Origin: Abelmoschus esculentus
Taxonomy: Eukaryota > Streptophyta > Magnoliopsida > Malvales > Malvaceae
Length of the DNA: 64,000 nucleotides
Assembly: GCA_035048815.1 (NCBI GenBank)
Contig: JAUCBN010000025.1
Location: 8,890,501 to 8,954,500, forward strand
Direction: 5' to 3'
The position numbers and the translations under genes were made by a program. Under the pieces are notes generated by a model. That model was not told the origin of the DNA. It saw nothing but the letters and a program-made list of their open reading frames with translations, and searched no databases. Shown piece after piece: positions 20,491-31,892 of this stretch (its first letter is position 1; every line of letters begins with the position of its first letter).

Positions 20491-21859
20491 TGATAAGTGC
20501 TTAATTCACTATCACTTTTTACACCTTTCATGTACAATATAATCACTTAATCTACAACTACTTGGACTAAAGCATGTACTTAATGTGAGATATTTAGATA
20601 TTCTGCTTTTGTGATTTATAAAGATGATATTTATAGAAAATGCAGGCTTTACGACACCTTTTATGCAATTGCAAGAATATCTATTGCCGCGGCAGTAACT
20701 GAGGCCAAAGTAGAACCTGAGGCCGTGGCAGCAGCTGAAGGACAAATACCGATACTGTAGGCAAACTAAAGAGAAAAAAGAGGTAGACGTTTCTGGACAA
20801 GTAGCGCAAGGATCGGAGCTGGGAAGCGAGTAGAAATCCCAAGTCAAAGGCCACACGAAAAAGAATCCTTGTGGGAATAAACCTGGAAATAAAACAAATA
20901 TTTTATTTATGTACTTGACTTGTGTTTTACTCCAAGTTGTATTCCTACTTAGGAAAGGTTTGCCCTAGGTCAAGCCTATATAAACCATAGCGGTCTAAGG
21001 AGAAGAGATACAACGCACAAGACAAAAGAGTTCTCCATAGATTTTTAGAGTTTTCTTTGTTTCTCGTTATGTTCTAATTTTTTTTAGGCTTAGGTGAAAG
21101 TTGTAGAGTATTTGTGAGAAGAGATTGAACTTTGTTTTCTTGTTTCAATGCAATAAAATATCAAGATTTGCTTATTCTTTACCATTCATTGTTCTTGCAT
21201 TCAAGCTCGGGAGAGAAGTTTGTGAGAGACATATTTATCTAATATCCGTAGAGTTAGATTCATGAAAGGAATAAGTACAGTATTTTTCTATTCGGAAAAT
21301 ACTAACTCAGCCTAGGGATAGGTTAGAGTTTCAGCGGCTAAAAGAAGTGTGAGATTGGTTGGTGATTATAATTGATTCACGCCGGGAGGTATCATCAAGG
21401 ATTAGTCATCAACAGCACTTCGACTTAGGGATAAGCGGAGTCATCAAAGAACACTTTGCCGAATCTTGGTAAAGTCTACCCACGAGCAAGGGATTGCCGC
21501 GGTGGACGAACATCATCACTGTCGGGGCAATAAAACTGCAGTGTTGCCGAGGCAATGTTGTGTGATTGCATTGGATAGAGACAAGTCAATTGAATCCACA
21601 ATACATCACAACTGGATCCTGGCCACCTTCTTATTCTGATTATTTTCTCATTATTTAGTTTGTTTTATTATTCAAGTTATTTAGTTTACTCCATCCCAAA
21701 TCATCTGTGTTTTTATTTTATTTCTTTTATAGAGCAAGAAGACAAAAGAAGGCATATTAAGTAAACCAATCCCAGTGGAGACGATATTCAATAATACTTA
21801 TCACTTTATTACTTGCGATGTGTACACTTGCACTAATTGCGCACTTTTTACACGCAACA
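20491..21859 (+). repeat. 3' LTR of element B (1369 bp)
   Basis: It runs TGATAAGTGCTTAATTCACT to ACACGCAACA. It aligns with the 5' LTR remnants at 4658-5057 and 7801-7898, and is closest to them in the shared GTGATTATAATTGATTC region. The bases atcat follow at 21860; the left target copy would lie outside the window. Confidence 0.88.
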
Positions 21860-23454
21860 ATCATACCGGATACAATCTTCGAAATCCAGTGGTTGGTTTT
21901 CGCCTTCAACCCAAACTATTTTCTCATACACTGTTATGTTTCTTTTATCTATTATCTATATCCGGGGAAGTCTACAAATAAACAAAGATCATTCGATCAA
22001 GATTGGTCTGCTTCAGGCCTCTTTTGCTGCAAATTCACTATTTATGTTTTTTATTTACCACCCTTAATTAGGGTATTTACAAACACCATTTCCGGTGGAT
22101 GTTTATCAAACCAACATGACCTTCTTTGGCTATCCATTATTACGATCTGCCCTCCAGTAAGCTGTCAATCAGAATCCTTACTAGTACTACGAGTGGTTAT
22201 GTTGGCGATCTATATAGTTTCCTTCCTCTTAAAACATTTCCAATCACTCGGGTTTTTGATAACTATGGTCTTACCTAGGGAGACTTTTGTTGTAAGCCTC
22301 TCCTTGCTCTTCTTACCTATCCATGTTGGTCGCTCAAAGACTATCGAAACTTGGCCATTCAAAACTCTTCATAATCAGATTCGTACTCCTACCTTCTTGC
22401 TACATAATCTAGATCTTTGCAGTGACAATCCAACAATTAGGGGTTCTTGTGTTTCTTGGTCTTAATCACAAGTAACGTGATTTTTGAAGACCCTTCTTGG
22501 AGGGACTCGAACTCCATCTCAAACTCTTTTACTTCAGTATTTTTAAACTTATTAATATCTAATCTTCCTCTCCTATTCTGTCATCTTTCTATGAACCATG
22601 TGCACACTACAAGTCTTCAGATTGCAAGAACGAGCCAGACCTTGTTTCATGAGCATATGCTTATGATCTATTATCCTCCCATGAGCAGCGAGACTGAACG
22701 GCGGATTCTACTTAGTAGCAGTTTAACAATGGGTTCCCTGCGGGATTCCAATCTTTGTTTGTTCTTCCTGTACTCTACATCAAGAAGGTTACAACACCAT
22801 GTATTATACCATACAATTCAGCTTAGGGGTCATTCTGGTCTCCCTTCGCAATCGAATCTTGGAGGTTCCTAGCTCCCATGTAAACGATTCCATGTTGCAT
22901 TCAACCATACTGTCAAGACATGCAAAAGACTACATCTTGGTTTGGTCAACATACTGTTTCGGACTACACCAACACGTCACAAGTGGGGGTTACTTTGCAC
23001 TATTCGACTCTCTAAGGACCACCCTCTCTATTGGTCATTTTTCATATTCGTTCCTATCTTCCTGACCTTTTTGGTTCAAGCTTGTCGTCTCCCCATATTC
23101 ATAAGATATCCTATTACACGGTATTGTCAGGTACATTACTTTAATCTAGTTATAAGGTCTACGTTTCCTATCACTAGGTTCTCGAATATTATGTGTTATG
23201 GCTTTATGCTCCATTTTGTTTTTTTGCTTTCCAGACATTGCTTTTTCAATTATGTACCCGCTCATATTTTATACATTAAATTGATGAACATACCACCCTA
23301 GAAGAGGGCTTTATCCAACACCTACTATGGTGTATCCCTTTCAAACAAGTTCTCTTATATTACCACATTACCATACTCTATCTTGAGTTTGAATCTCTAT
23401 CTTGCGTTGCAAGTCAAAATGCATTTGATATGACAACAATGCCAAAATAACAAG
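21860..23454. other. Unassigned DNA upstream of the LINE frame
   Basis: I recognise no gene family. The + strand is pyrimidine-rich, which leaves frames open by chance (for example to 22465). Two copies of the LINE 5' motif are visible, at about 22053-22130 and 23286-23365. Each has a short CACC-loop-GGTG hairpin followed by a TCAAACAAG-like segment. The latter copy is followed by ATCTTGCGTTGCAAGT, which recurs after the copy at 23643. Confidence 0.5.
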
Positions 23455-25254
23455 TTGTGTGCAATGGTTCTTGCTTGGCTATCATGTCAACTTCAACAAA
23501 TAACTTCCTCCTTTGACATCAAGAGACGAATCCCCTACTATATTAACAACTCGAACATGTTAGTTCCATGTTTTACTAGTCTTTTAAATTTCATAATCAA
23601 TATTTTATGTCATGTTTCTTTTCCTCTATTTTTTATTTTCCTATATATACCACCCTTGCAAAGGGATATATTCAACACCTGTTGTGGTGCATTTTATTCA
23701 AACAAGTTATCCTATATAATTCCAATGCCTTGCTCACTTCTTCCATCTTCTTCCAATGTTGTTCGCAGCTTCATCCATTCCCGTCTAATTCTTTATCTTG
23801 CGTTGCAAGTAACCTTGTGTAGCCACATTTTTACCAAGATGGTGTTGTTTACTACTTGGATTATGTATACTTGTCAACAGATTTCTATTCCACTCCTTCT
23901 AAGGAATCCTAACTTTTCTTTCAATGAGTTTGTTTGTTGTAATGCTTCCTTTACCAATTCGTCTTCGTTGATGCAGATCACTTATCGACCATTATATATG
24001 AGCTGCAAGTCTTTTATACCAATTATATTGAGGACTCCTTTGATTCTTGTCGTTGTTTTTAGGGTTATTAATAAATTTGATAACCATTTTGATCACAAGA
24101 CTACTACAATGACTACTAAGCATCTCTTATCTAGGTCTTTATATCATGCTTTTTTTATTTTCTATGTTAAATCCATGTATATACCACCCTTACTCAGGGA
24201 TTTTACCAACGTCTTTCATGGTGTACTATTCTCAAACAAGCTTACTTGCTTTATTGTTATCCTTGTTCTTGAATTACAATGGTTTCAACCAAGAATCGGA
24301 GCCTTGACAGCTCTCTTCCTAATCATGTCTTATGATTATCTTATGTTGCATGGAACGTCTATACATCACAATATAGACTTAACCACTAAAAGAAACACAA
24401 CCCGGTTCCATCTTTCATCTAATGTCCTTTTATACCTTGTAACTCTTATATTCCTTGTTAACCCAATGTACATGCCCCACTTGCAATGGAATTTTATTAA
24501 CACTTCTCTAGGCGTACTACCAAGAATAGGAACCTTGTTGGTTCCTTTTTTCATTTTGTCTATATTATGTTTCCTCCATGATCCAACAAGCAAAGTCTTG
24601 TTTCTTCTCATTCTCTTGGTAAGTCTTTCCTATCAAGTTTTCCTTGTTTGCCTCCAAAATCTTTGTTTTTTCTTGTTATATATCTCCTTATTCCTTTTGC
24701 AAAAGAATACCACCATTGCTAATTTTGTCACCATTAATCCGAGTTTTGAATTCCTTGAGTTCCTAAGTACTTGGTTTATGACTATTGACACTAGGTTTAA
24801 TTTTGCTTTCTTTATAATTCTACCTTGTACTTTATGTCATGCTTGTCTTGACTTTTTTGTTATTTCCAAATACATGCCACCTTTGCTAAGGGATCCCTCT
24901 AACACCTTTCATGGTGTGCTATTATCGAACAAGTTAACTTGTACTTCTAACATCCTCTTTTTCGAGGTACAATGGATGCAACTAAGCCCCGAAGCTTTAA
25001 TAGCTCCTTTGTTGTTTTCTTTCCCCCCTACTGTCCTTCTTATGCCTAATGATGGTTTTCCTTCTAATACTTTTCTTTACCTTGTCAAGCAAGAACCTCA
25101 TTTTTCAAGTAGAGTTACTAAACAAACCCCACCTTCTGACGAGGATAACAAGCCCAAGCGCCCTCGACTTGTATCCAAGGGTTATTTAGGAAAAGCTGGG
25201 ATGAGCAGCGGAAAAAACTCTCCGGCGAAGGTTAACGATGATCAACCCCGCTGA
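23455..25254 (+). CDS. Hypothetical 599-residue frame in the ORF1 position of a LINE
   Basis: The frame is open for 1800 bp and rich in Leu, Phe, Ile, Ser and Thr. It has none of the RNA-binding or CCHC motifs expected of plant LINE ORF1. A repeated segment appears in the same frame at about residues 63, 242, 338 and 472 (YIPPLLRDFTNVFHGVLFSNKL and diverged forms; the third is poorest). After the second and fourth copies there is also a shared LELQWFQ/FEVQWMQ block. The last 50 residues change to a charged KPKRPRLVSKGYLGKAG tail, typical of the region before a LINE endonuclease. Low purine content makes long frames likelier, so coding status is uncertain. Confidence 0.4.
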   Translation: MCAMVLAWLSCQLQQITSSFDIKRRIPYYINNSNMLVPCFTSLLNFIINILCHVSFPLFFIFLYIPPLQRDIFNTCCGAFYSNKLSYIIPMPCSLLPSSSNVVRSFIHSRLILYLALQVTLCSHIFTKMVLFTTWIMYTCQQISIPLLLRNPNFSFNEFVCCNASFTNSSSLMQITYRPLYMSCKSFIPIILRTPLILVVVFRVINKFDNHFDHKTTTMTTKHLLSRSLYHAFFIFYVKSMYIPPLLRDFTNVFHGVLFSNKLTCFIVILVLELQWFQPRIGALTALFLIMSYDYLMLHGTSIHHNIDLTTKRNTTRFHLSSNVLLYLVTLIFLVNPMYMPHLQWNFINTSLGVLPRIGTLLVPFFILSILCFLHDPTSKVLFLLILLVSLSYQVFLVCLQNLCFFLLYISLFLLQKNTTIANFVTINPSFEFLEFLSTWFMTIDTRFNFAFFIILPCTLCHACLDFFVISKYMPPLLRDPSNTFHGVLLSNKLTCTSNILFFEVQWMQLSPEALIAPLLFSFPPTVLLMPNDGFPSNTFLYLVKQEPHFSSRVTKQTPPSDEDNKPKRPRLVSKGYLGKAGMSSGKNSPAKVNDDQPR

Positions 25255-25259
25255 GAAAA

Positions 25260-27788
25260 ATGAAAATCTTATGCCTGAACTGTTAGGGTCTCGGCAACAC
25301 CCAGGCAATTCTCGCACTACAACGTGCTACCTCTAAGCATGATACAAACTTTGTTTTTCTTTGTGAAACTAGGTTAAACAAACATAATATGGAACGTATT
25401 AGGATCAAGTTAGGAATGCATGGTTGCATAGCCATTGAATCCAGCTCTTCTTGTACAGGGCTTGCTATTATTTGGAATAATAAAACTTCTATTGATTTGC
25501 TTACTTACTCGGATCGTCATATTGATGTTATTATTTTCTATGGTCAAACACAGTTCCATTTTTCTGGCTTACATGGTTACGCTGAAACTGCAAACAAATA
25601 CAAAACTTGGCAATTAATAGACACTCTACAATCAACCTCTTCCCTTCCCTAGCTTTTAGGGGGGACTTTAATGAAATCCTTTATGACAATGAAAAGCAAG
25701 GTGGTATTCGTCGTGCGCGATCACAAATTAATAATTTTAGAAATTGTCTTGATAAGAATGATCTTTTCGACTGTATTCCAATGTCTGGATGGTTCACATG
25801 GACTAGATCTGGATGTAATATGGAAACCATTATGGAAAGAATCGATAGATTCCTTAGTAACTCTGCTTGGTTTAATACCTTTCCTAACTGCCAAGCTATA
25901 TCTTTGTTTCAGGCACGTTCTGACCATTGCCCTATCTTAATGGACACTAACCCATCACAACCTCTTAGATCCAAACACTCCAATAATCTTTTTCGCTATG
26001 AGAATTGTTGGGCTGGTAACCCAGAAGTTTTGTCTCGAATTAGAGAGATTTGGTCTAACCAATCTCGCTCGACTCTTTAGAAACTTTAGGATGTTGGACG
26101 GTTCCTAGCCACTTTGCAAACTAACAAACGCATTAAATCCAATGAGTGTATCAATCAACTGAACGATTTAATTAATATGTGTCTCAAACGACATCTTTCT
26201 GATACGGAAATCCACAACTTTATTTCTGCTAAAAGTGAGCTCGATAGCATGCTAAATGTGAAGGAAATCTATTGGGCTCAACGAGCTCGGACACACTGGT
26301 TAAACACGGTGACAATAATACTTCCTTTTTTCATGCTAGAGCAAATAGCCGACGGCGGAAGAATCATATTGTTGGACTTCTAAACAACCAGAATATGTGG
26401 CAAACACATACAGACGACATCATGTCTACTGCTATTAATTACTTTCAAAACCCTTTTATGTCTTCCTCTCCTACTATTGCCTCTTCCATCTTGGATAACA
26501 TTCCCACTATTGTTACCGAATCAATGAACAATGATCTTAATAAGGATTTCACAGCAGATGAAGTAACAATTGCTTTTCATGATACTGACCCGAGGAAAGC
26601 CCCGGGAGTTGATGGATTCCCAAGTGGTTCCTTCAGGAAGCATTGGGATATCCTTGGCTAGGACTTTACAAACCTCTGCCTCGGACTCCTAAGAGGGTCG
26701 GTTAATATGGAAGAGGTCAATCGTACTATCATTGTTCTTATCCCAAAATCAACGATCCCACTACAATGCCCCATCTTAGACCTATTAGCCTTTGCACAGA
26801 CATCTACAAAACTGTATAGAAAGTACTTGTTAACCGTCTAAAATCTATCATACCCTTATGTATCAGTGGCAATCAAGCTGCTTATGTTCAAGGAAGGAAC
26901 ATTACTGACAACATCCTTATTGCCCATGAGCTCATCCATACTTTAAATACTGATGAAACATCTCTTGCAAAAGGTGCTAGCTTAAAGCTAGACACAGAAA
27001 AGGCTTTCGACCGTGTTGAATGGCCTTTTCTAGAGCAAATTATGATTTGTCTAGGATTCAACTCCAGTTGGGTTTCCCTTATTATGAGGTGTGTATCCTC
27101 AGTATCCTTTCAAGTACGTATCAACGACTCCCTTTCACGACCTTTCAAACCTTATAGAGGGTTACGGCATGGGGACCCTCTCTCCCCTTTCTTATTTCTT
27201 TTCTGTACTCAAGGCCTTTCAGCATTGCTCAATGCTAAGCAAACAAATGGTAACCTCCCTGGACTTTGTGCCAGCAGGAATGGGCCACACGTCAACCACC
27301 TCCTTTTTGTAGATGACTGTGTCGTTTTCATTAGAAATACAACTACAGAACCTCAACGCCTTAAGGATGCCCTACATATTTAAACTACTTCGTTTGGGCA
27401 GGCGGTGAATTTTGAAAAGTCTACTATTTTCTTTTCTCGAAAAACTTCCATGTTGCTTCGGTCGGAGATAAATGATATCCTTCATGTAAGAGCAGTGGAT
27501 GATCCAGGTATTTACCTGGGAGTCTCTCTCCTAATAGGAAAGAACAAGACAACGGCCTTGGAGTTCACCAGGGAAAAAATGAATCCTCGCCTGAGTAAAT
27601 GGGATAAACATCTCCTCTCCTTTAGTGGTAGAGAAATATTCATCAAATCAGTCATACAATCTATACCTCAGTATGTTATGTCTTGCTACCTTCTACCACA
27701 AAACATTATTGATGACATGACCACTTTGATACGCCGATATTGGTGGTCTGGGAAAGCTGACAAACGAGGCAAAAAGGCTATATTTTAG
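25260..27788 (+). pseudogene. LINE ORF2: endonuclease and reverse transcriptase, disrupted
   Basis: ATG at 25260 begins the apurinic-type endonuclease (MKILCLNC, then a stop where Gln is expected). FLCETRLNKHNMERI follows, and the catalytic end RSDHCPILMDT is near 25920. A frameshift lies near 25650 (just before GDFNEIL) and another near 26080. The RT domain starts around 26590 (RKAPGVDGFP) and has RPISLC, KLDTEKAFDRVEW, RGLRHGDPLSPFLF and the catalytic FVDD at 27305-27316. Stops at 26659, 26818 and 27380 break it. After RT, the LSKWDKHLLSFSGREIFIKS block leads to RRYWWSGKADKRG, where it ends. It cannot encode active enzyme. Confidence 0.9.
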
Positions 27789-27873
27789 GCCTTTTTACTT
27801 AAGTTATTGAGTTTCTTTAGGCTCATATAGGTTCATTTAGTTGCATTTAGGTTCATAACATTGCATATAGTAC
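27789..27873. other. Junction segment between LINE and element C
   Basis: About 85 bp of unassigned sequence with repeated TAGGTTCAT and TAGGCTCAT words. At its left edge AAAAAGGC (27773-27780) and GCCTTTTT (27789-27796 region) form an 8-bp inverted repeat around the LINE breakpoint. Confidence 0.4.
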
Positions 27874-28457
27874 TTTCTTTTTGATATTCCTTAAAACATA
27901 CTAGAGCCAATTTCGGGCACCTCTAGCATGAACAAGAGTACTTTCTAGAGCCGGTGATAGACACCTCTAGTTACCTTCCCAAAAATCTAAGTCTTTATCA
28001 CCTAAGTTCATTAAAAGAATTCCTCTAATCCAACAAATCCCAAAAGTGTTTAAAATTCTTCCTATAGTAAGCTTCTAAGTTTTCATCCTTAAGTATCTTA
28101 AGTTTAAAACTTCTTAACAGGACCTAATCATGGTAAGGAGAAAGATTTCTATAGCCTTAAAGAATAAACTAAGGCAATACTGATGATAAGCAGTGCAAAA
28201 GTGTAGGTAGTTAATTCAAGTAAGGCGGGGAGCATGAGGATAAACCACAAAAAAAATCACTAGAATAATACTCCTTTTTTGGCAAGGCCTCGGCAGTAGA
28301 TTGCTGCCTTGGCAGTGAATCTGCACCCCCAAACTCAAACCAAGCATTTTCCTCAACGCTTTATATTTGAAGATTATAGCGGGCAACACAAATATGAAAG
28401 GAATAAGCAGTATAGAAAACAAACAACAATTAATATTGAATTATATGAACAAAATTA
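27874..28457 (-). other. C 3' UTR, incomplete
   Basis: No frame. The CTAGAG...CTCTAG iterons lie at about 27900-27970. The internal purine tract lies near 28325-28345, with a decayed hairpin (one arm base changed from C to A). An exact CTGCC-TT-GGCAG palindrome lies at 28314-28325. The terminal tract is missing. Confidence 0.7.
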
Positions 28458-29678
28458 TTAAAGAGACTCCGAAGAGCTGCTTGTAACAATTTTTCTCCTT
28501 GGCCTTGCTACCGATTGCTTTGTTCTTGGTGAGGGCGATGGTTGAGCTTTTGCTTGCCGGGAGGGTTGGACTCTCGTGGGTGGTGTCCGTTGCATTGGGG
28601 CCTCCACCTCTTCTCCTTCTTCCACATCGGCCATGTCTTCGGTTAGCATTATGTCCGTTCCACCCTCCATTGCCATGGCTCCCCCGGTGTGGTGTGTACT
28701 CGGTCCGGCGGCGGTGGAGCTTTGGTGCACATAGGCATCTATCTCAGCTGATAGACTGCCCATGATGATTGGTGCCATCCTTTGCAATATCTCCTGGTAC
28801 GGGTCTGCTGCGGCAGAGGTGTGGGCAGTGTCTGGCATGTCTGTCGTGTACTGGGCACCGATAGCAGTATCAGCAGTGAACTGCTGGGGCGTTGCTTGGA
28901 CTTGCTCCGCCTGCGTGATCTGCATGACTTTGTGAAAAAAGTCCCTGGTCCATCCTCGCCTTTGGGGAGTGTATTCGTCCGTATCTTCTATTGGCACACC
29001 TGCGGCAACACACAAACACGTGATCAAACATGGGAAATACAATGGTCCCCTATCTTTCTTACCGAATTCGTGAATTTCACGTAAGATGATTTCTCCAACG
29101 TTGATGGTCCTTTTGTTGATGATCGATTGGATGAGCACCAATCGTTTTCGGTCTACCGTGCTGTTGTGGGATGTAGGGATGAGGCGTCACTTGATAAAGG
29201 TATTCCACATCTTCGCCTCGGGCTTTAGGCTCTGCCTTGTTACGGATCCTCTATGGGTACCGGTTTCCCCTGGAGTATTCGCGTAACAAAGATCGTCTTT
29301 GATTAACTCGTAGTCCTCGACAGTGATGTCCTCCATGAATTCAGCGTGCACGTCACTGTTCGGAGTGAGGCCGTAGAAATCGTTGATGATCTCGGCATCT
29401 AACTGGACCGGCCTGCCGCGGCAGTGAACAAAGAGGGAATCTTTGCTGGTCCTGTGCGCATAGAATTCCCGCACGATGGTCGCGTTCGTCTGGGCAGGTT
29501 GGAGACAGAAAATTTCCCAATCTTGGTACTTGATTCTGTCAAAGAGATAATGCTCGATGTCGTAGTTTTCATCATCCAAATTTTGAAAACCTTGTTCTTC
29601 CCACAATTGTCGGGCAATGAAAGATCGGTTGAAACGATCTTCAACATTGGCTGGGGCAAATCGCTTGTAAGTGGCCAT
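28458..29678 (-). pseudogene. ORF2, putative plant transposon protein, with internal in-frame deletion
   Basis: ATG at 29678 (MATYKRFAPANVEDRF) and an open frame to 29187, where Arg CGA has become TGA. The frame then continues unchanged to the end at 28458. Compared with E, about 110 codons are missing between LQRMAPI and IMGSLSAEID. The joint lies at a short shared ATCATC/API-type sequence, and the frame is kept. The missing part is the Gln/Pro-rich middle, while the conserved N-terminal domain and the basic end remain. An exact CTGCC-CG-GGCAG palindrome at 29413-29424 is read in frame as part of HCRGRP. Confidence 0.78.
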
Positions 29679-30145
29679 CAAGATTGTGAGAGATTTGAAT
29701 TCTTGGAGATTTTCTTGGAAAGAATCTAGGAAAATTGTGAGTAGGCAGTAAGTATTGTGAGAGCAAGATTGTTAAGAATTCTAAAGCAAACAAGAAAGCA
29801 AGAGTGAATAGTTCAAGAGGAAGGGGTTTCTTATATAGGCCTCGGCCTTGTAACCGTTTGGATCCACTACCCTTTTTGTAGCCGTTACTCTTTACTGCCG
29901 TTTCCTTTTCTGTCGCAGCAAGAATCTCGGCAGACTAGCCATTACACTGTTCTGCTGCGGTTCTGACACTGTTTTCTACCTCGGCAGAATTCCTGCTGTG
30001 AGCTATTTCTCCTTTATTCTTTCTTATTATCCTAAATAAAAAAAATTAAACACACAAAAAGAAAAGTACTTAAAGCAAAAACAAATTAGAAAAATAAAAA
30101 TAAACTAAACTAATCCTAATATATTAATAAGGAAAAGGGAGGAGA
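29679..30145 (-). promoter_or_regulatory. Internal promoter-like leader of ORF2 in element C
   Basis: TATATAA on the minus strand at 29836-29830, about 155 bp upstream of the ATG. AACGG cores are read on the minus strand at 29854, 29882 and 29898. The CTGCC palindromes of this block have decayed (for example TCGCAGCA at 29911). The A/T-rich part next to the protease stop is as in the other copies. Confidence 0.55.
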
Positions 30146-31892
30146 TCATGTTACTGGTGGAGTGCATGCAAATGCATCTCCCAAGATAATTCTCTCTTGT
30201 TGGCTAGAATTATAATTCGGTTGTGGGCCACTCCCTTTTGCTGTATGTCCATCCATCTTGAACTTGATCTTTTTGCCAAATAACCTGCCGAGCAGACTGC
30301 CAAGGTAGGATATTTTGGTGTCTACTGTGTGGATGGCCTTGCACTCCTCTGGATCATCATATTTTTTTAAGTTGTGGAATGCATTGAGTTTGACTTGTTG
30401 GTGATTGACCCGCATTGTCAACTCTCCTTTTTCCACGACAATTAAGGTACGTCCAGTTGCAAGGAAAGGTCTCCCCAGGATGATCGGTGCATTATCATCT
30501 GCTTCACAATCAAGGACAAGAAAGTCAGCAGGATTTTGCCTTTGGGTTGCACATAGGATCGATCCTCTAGTTGGAGCATAACTGTTGTAGGTTTCGCCCT
30601 TCCTATTCCAAGCTTTTGAAAGACAGATTTGGGCATTAGATTGATGCTTGCTCCAAGGTCGCACAGGGCCTTACCTTCATAATTTTTACCTATCGCACAA
30701 GGTTTGATAAAGCAACCAGGATCCTTCAATTTCGGTGGTATGCGATTCTGTAGCATTGCCATGCATCCCTCGGTAGCAGCCACTGTTTCAAACTCACCTA
30801 TTCGTTTCCTCTTAGACACAATATCTTTTAAGAACTTGGCATAATTGGGCATTTGTTCAATTGCCTCTACGAATGGTATGTTAATGTGGACTTGCTTTAA
30901 GATGTCAAGGAATTTCTTGAATTGCTAGTCCTGTTTTTGCTTTTTCAACCTTTGTGGGAAAGGTGGTGGTGGTCTCATCTCATCCAGGGCTTCTTTGGTT
31001 TGAAATTTAATACCTGGCACCACTAGGGTTGTTGGTGTCTCGGAAGGCTGTTCAGGAGCTGTTGTGCTCTCTGTCGGGGCAGTGTTATAAGAATCAGTTT
31101 GCTCAGCCTCTTCTTTTGCTGGATTCGCTGATGGATTTTGGCTTGCTGGAATCTTTTCCTTCAGCTGTAGACCACTCCTGGTAGTGATTGCTTTACACTG
31201 TTCATGACCCATCACCTTAGCAACTTCAGTATTGCTAGGTAGTCCTCCTTGTGGTCTAGTGTTTATGTTTTGAGCAAACTGCCCAACCTGGGTTTCTAGT
31301 GTTTTAATAGCCGCTTCTTGATTTTGCAACCTCATCTCAGTTCTATTCATGAAAGCATCTGTCCTTTTGATGAAATTACTATTCTCTGCCATGTATGACT
31401 CTGTTTTCATCATAAAGGCTTTAAGAGTGTTCTCCAATGAACTTACTGGTTGCTGCTGTATCTGCTGCGGCGGCATTGGTTGCTGGACCTGCTGCTGCCA
31501 CAGATGTTGCATCGGTTGCTGAAATCCTGAAGGTTGGGTGGTTGGGTTTAAGGCATTGTTTGGATTGCTCCATGATAGATTTGGATGCCTCTTTCATGAG
31601 GGGTTGTATGTGTTGGACATCATATTGTTGCGGTTGTAGTTTCCAACATACATACCGGTTTCTTGATTTATACAATCAGCGGAACTGTGGTTACCTCCAC
31701 ATAGGTCACAATAAGAATCAATTACCTTAACCTCACGGGTATTTTGTTGTAATTGTAAGTTTTGCACCATCTTTGTAAGAGAGGCCAATTGTGCTGCCAC
31801 TGAATTTGATGTGTCTAGCTCATTCATCGTGGCTTGGCATCTTACTCCTCCTCGCCTAGATGTAGGGAATTGATAATCATTCTTCGCGAGTT
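30146..31892 (-). pseudogene. Gag-protease, 5'-truncated and frameshifted
   Basis: Begins mid-gag at the LTR junction (31893). The TVNELDT-like gag segment and the zinc knuckle CDLCGGNHSSADC are near 31700. A Gln-rich stretch follows, then SNFIKRTDAFMNRTEM and MRPPPPFPQRLKKQKQD. A stop sits in the DYQF block near 30925. The protease active site DLGASINLMP is near 30655. A deletion of about 40 bp near 30536, relative to A, removes the EDILVRVNKF block and shifts the frame. The end (FACTPPVT, 30146) is conserved. Confidence 0.82.

Larger units (their letters stand above)
4658..21859 (+). mobile_element. Element B: Athila-like LTR retrotransposon hosting three nested insertions
   Basis: The parts in order are: 5' LTR remnant (4658-5057 and 7796-7898), tRNA-Asp primer site (7905), gag start (7997-8016), gag continued (16090 on), protease, reverse-transcriptase remnants, 3' UTR, polypurine tract and 3' LTR (20491-21859). 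Nested inside are a solo LTR (5058-7795) and element A (8017-16084, flanked by ccaag on both sides). The first two thirds or so of the 5' LTR is missing, probably displaced left by element H. B differs from H, A, C and E by keeping pol fragments and lacking ORF2, so it looks like a decayed relative closer to the autonomous Athila form. Confidence 0.85.
21860..27788 (+). mobile_element. LINE (plant L1-type non-LTR retrotransposon), 3'-truncated
   Basis: The certain part is the ORF2 protein region (endonuclease and reverse transcriptase) at 25260-27788. The 5' boundary is uncertain: an open frame at 23455-25254 ends five bases before ORF2, which is the position of ORF1 in plant LINEs. A diverged 80-bp motif recurs from 22053 to 24950, tying the upstream DNA to that frame. 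The element stops abruptly at 27788 in the post-RT region, without zinc-finger domain, 3' UTR or poly(A). Confidence 0.75.

Noticed and set aside
21818..22465. 215-codon frame starting in the B LTR
   Set aside because: Starts within LTR sequence and follows pyrimidine-rich DNA; kept only as part of the repeated LINE 5' motif discussion.
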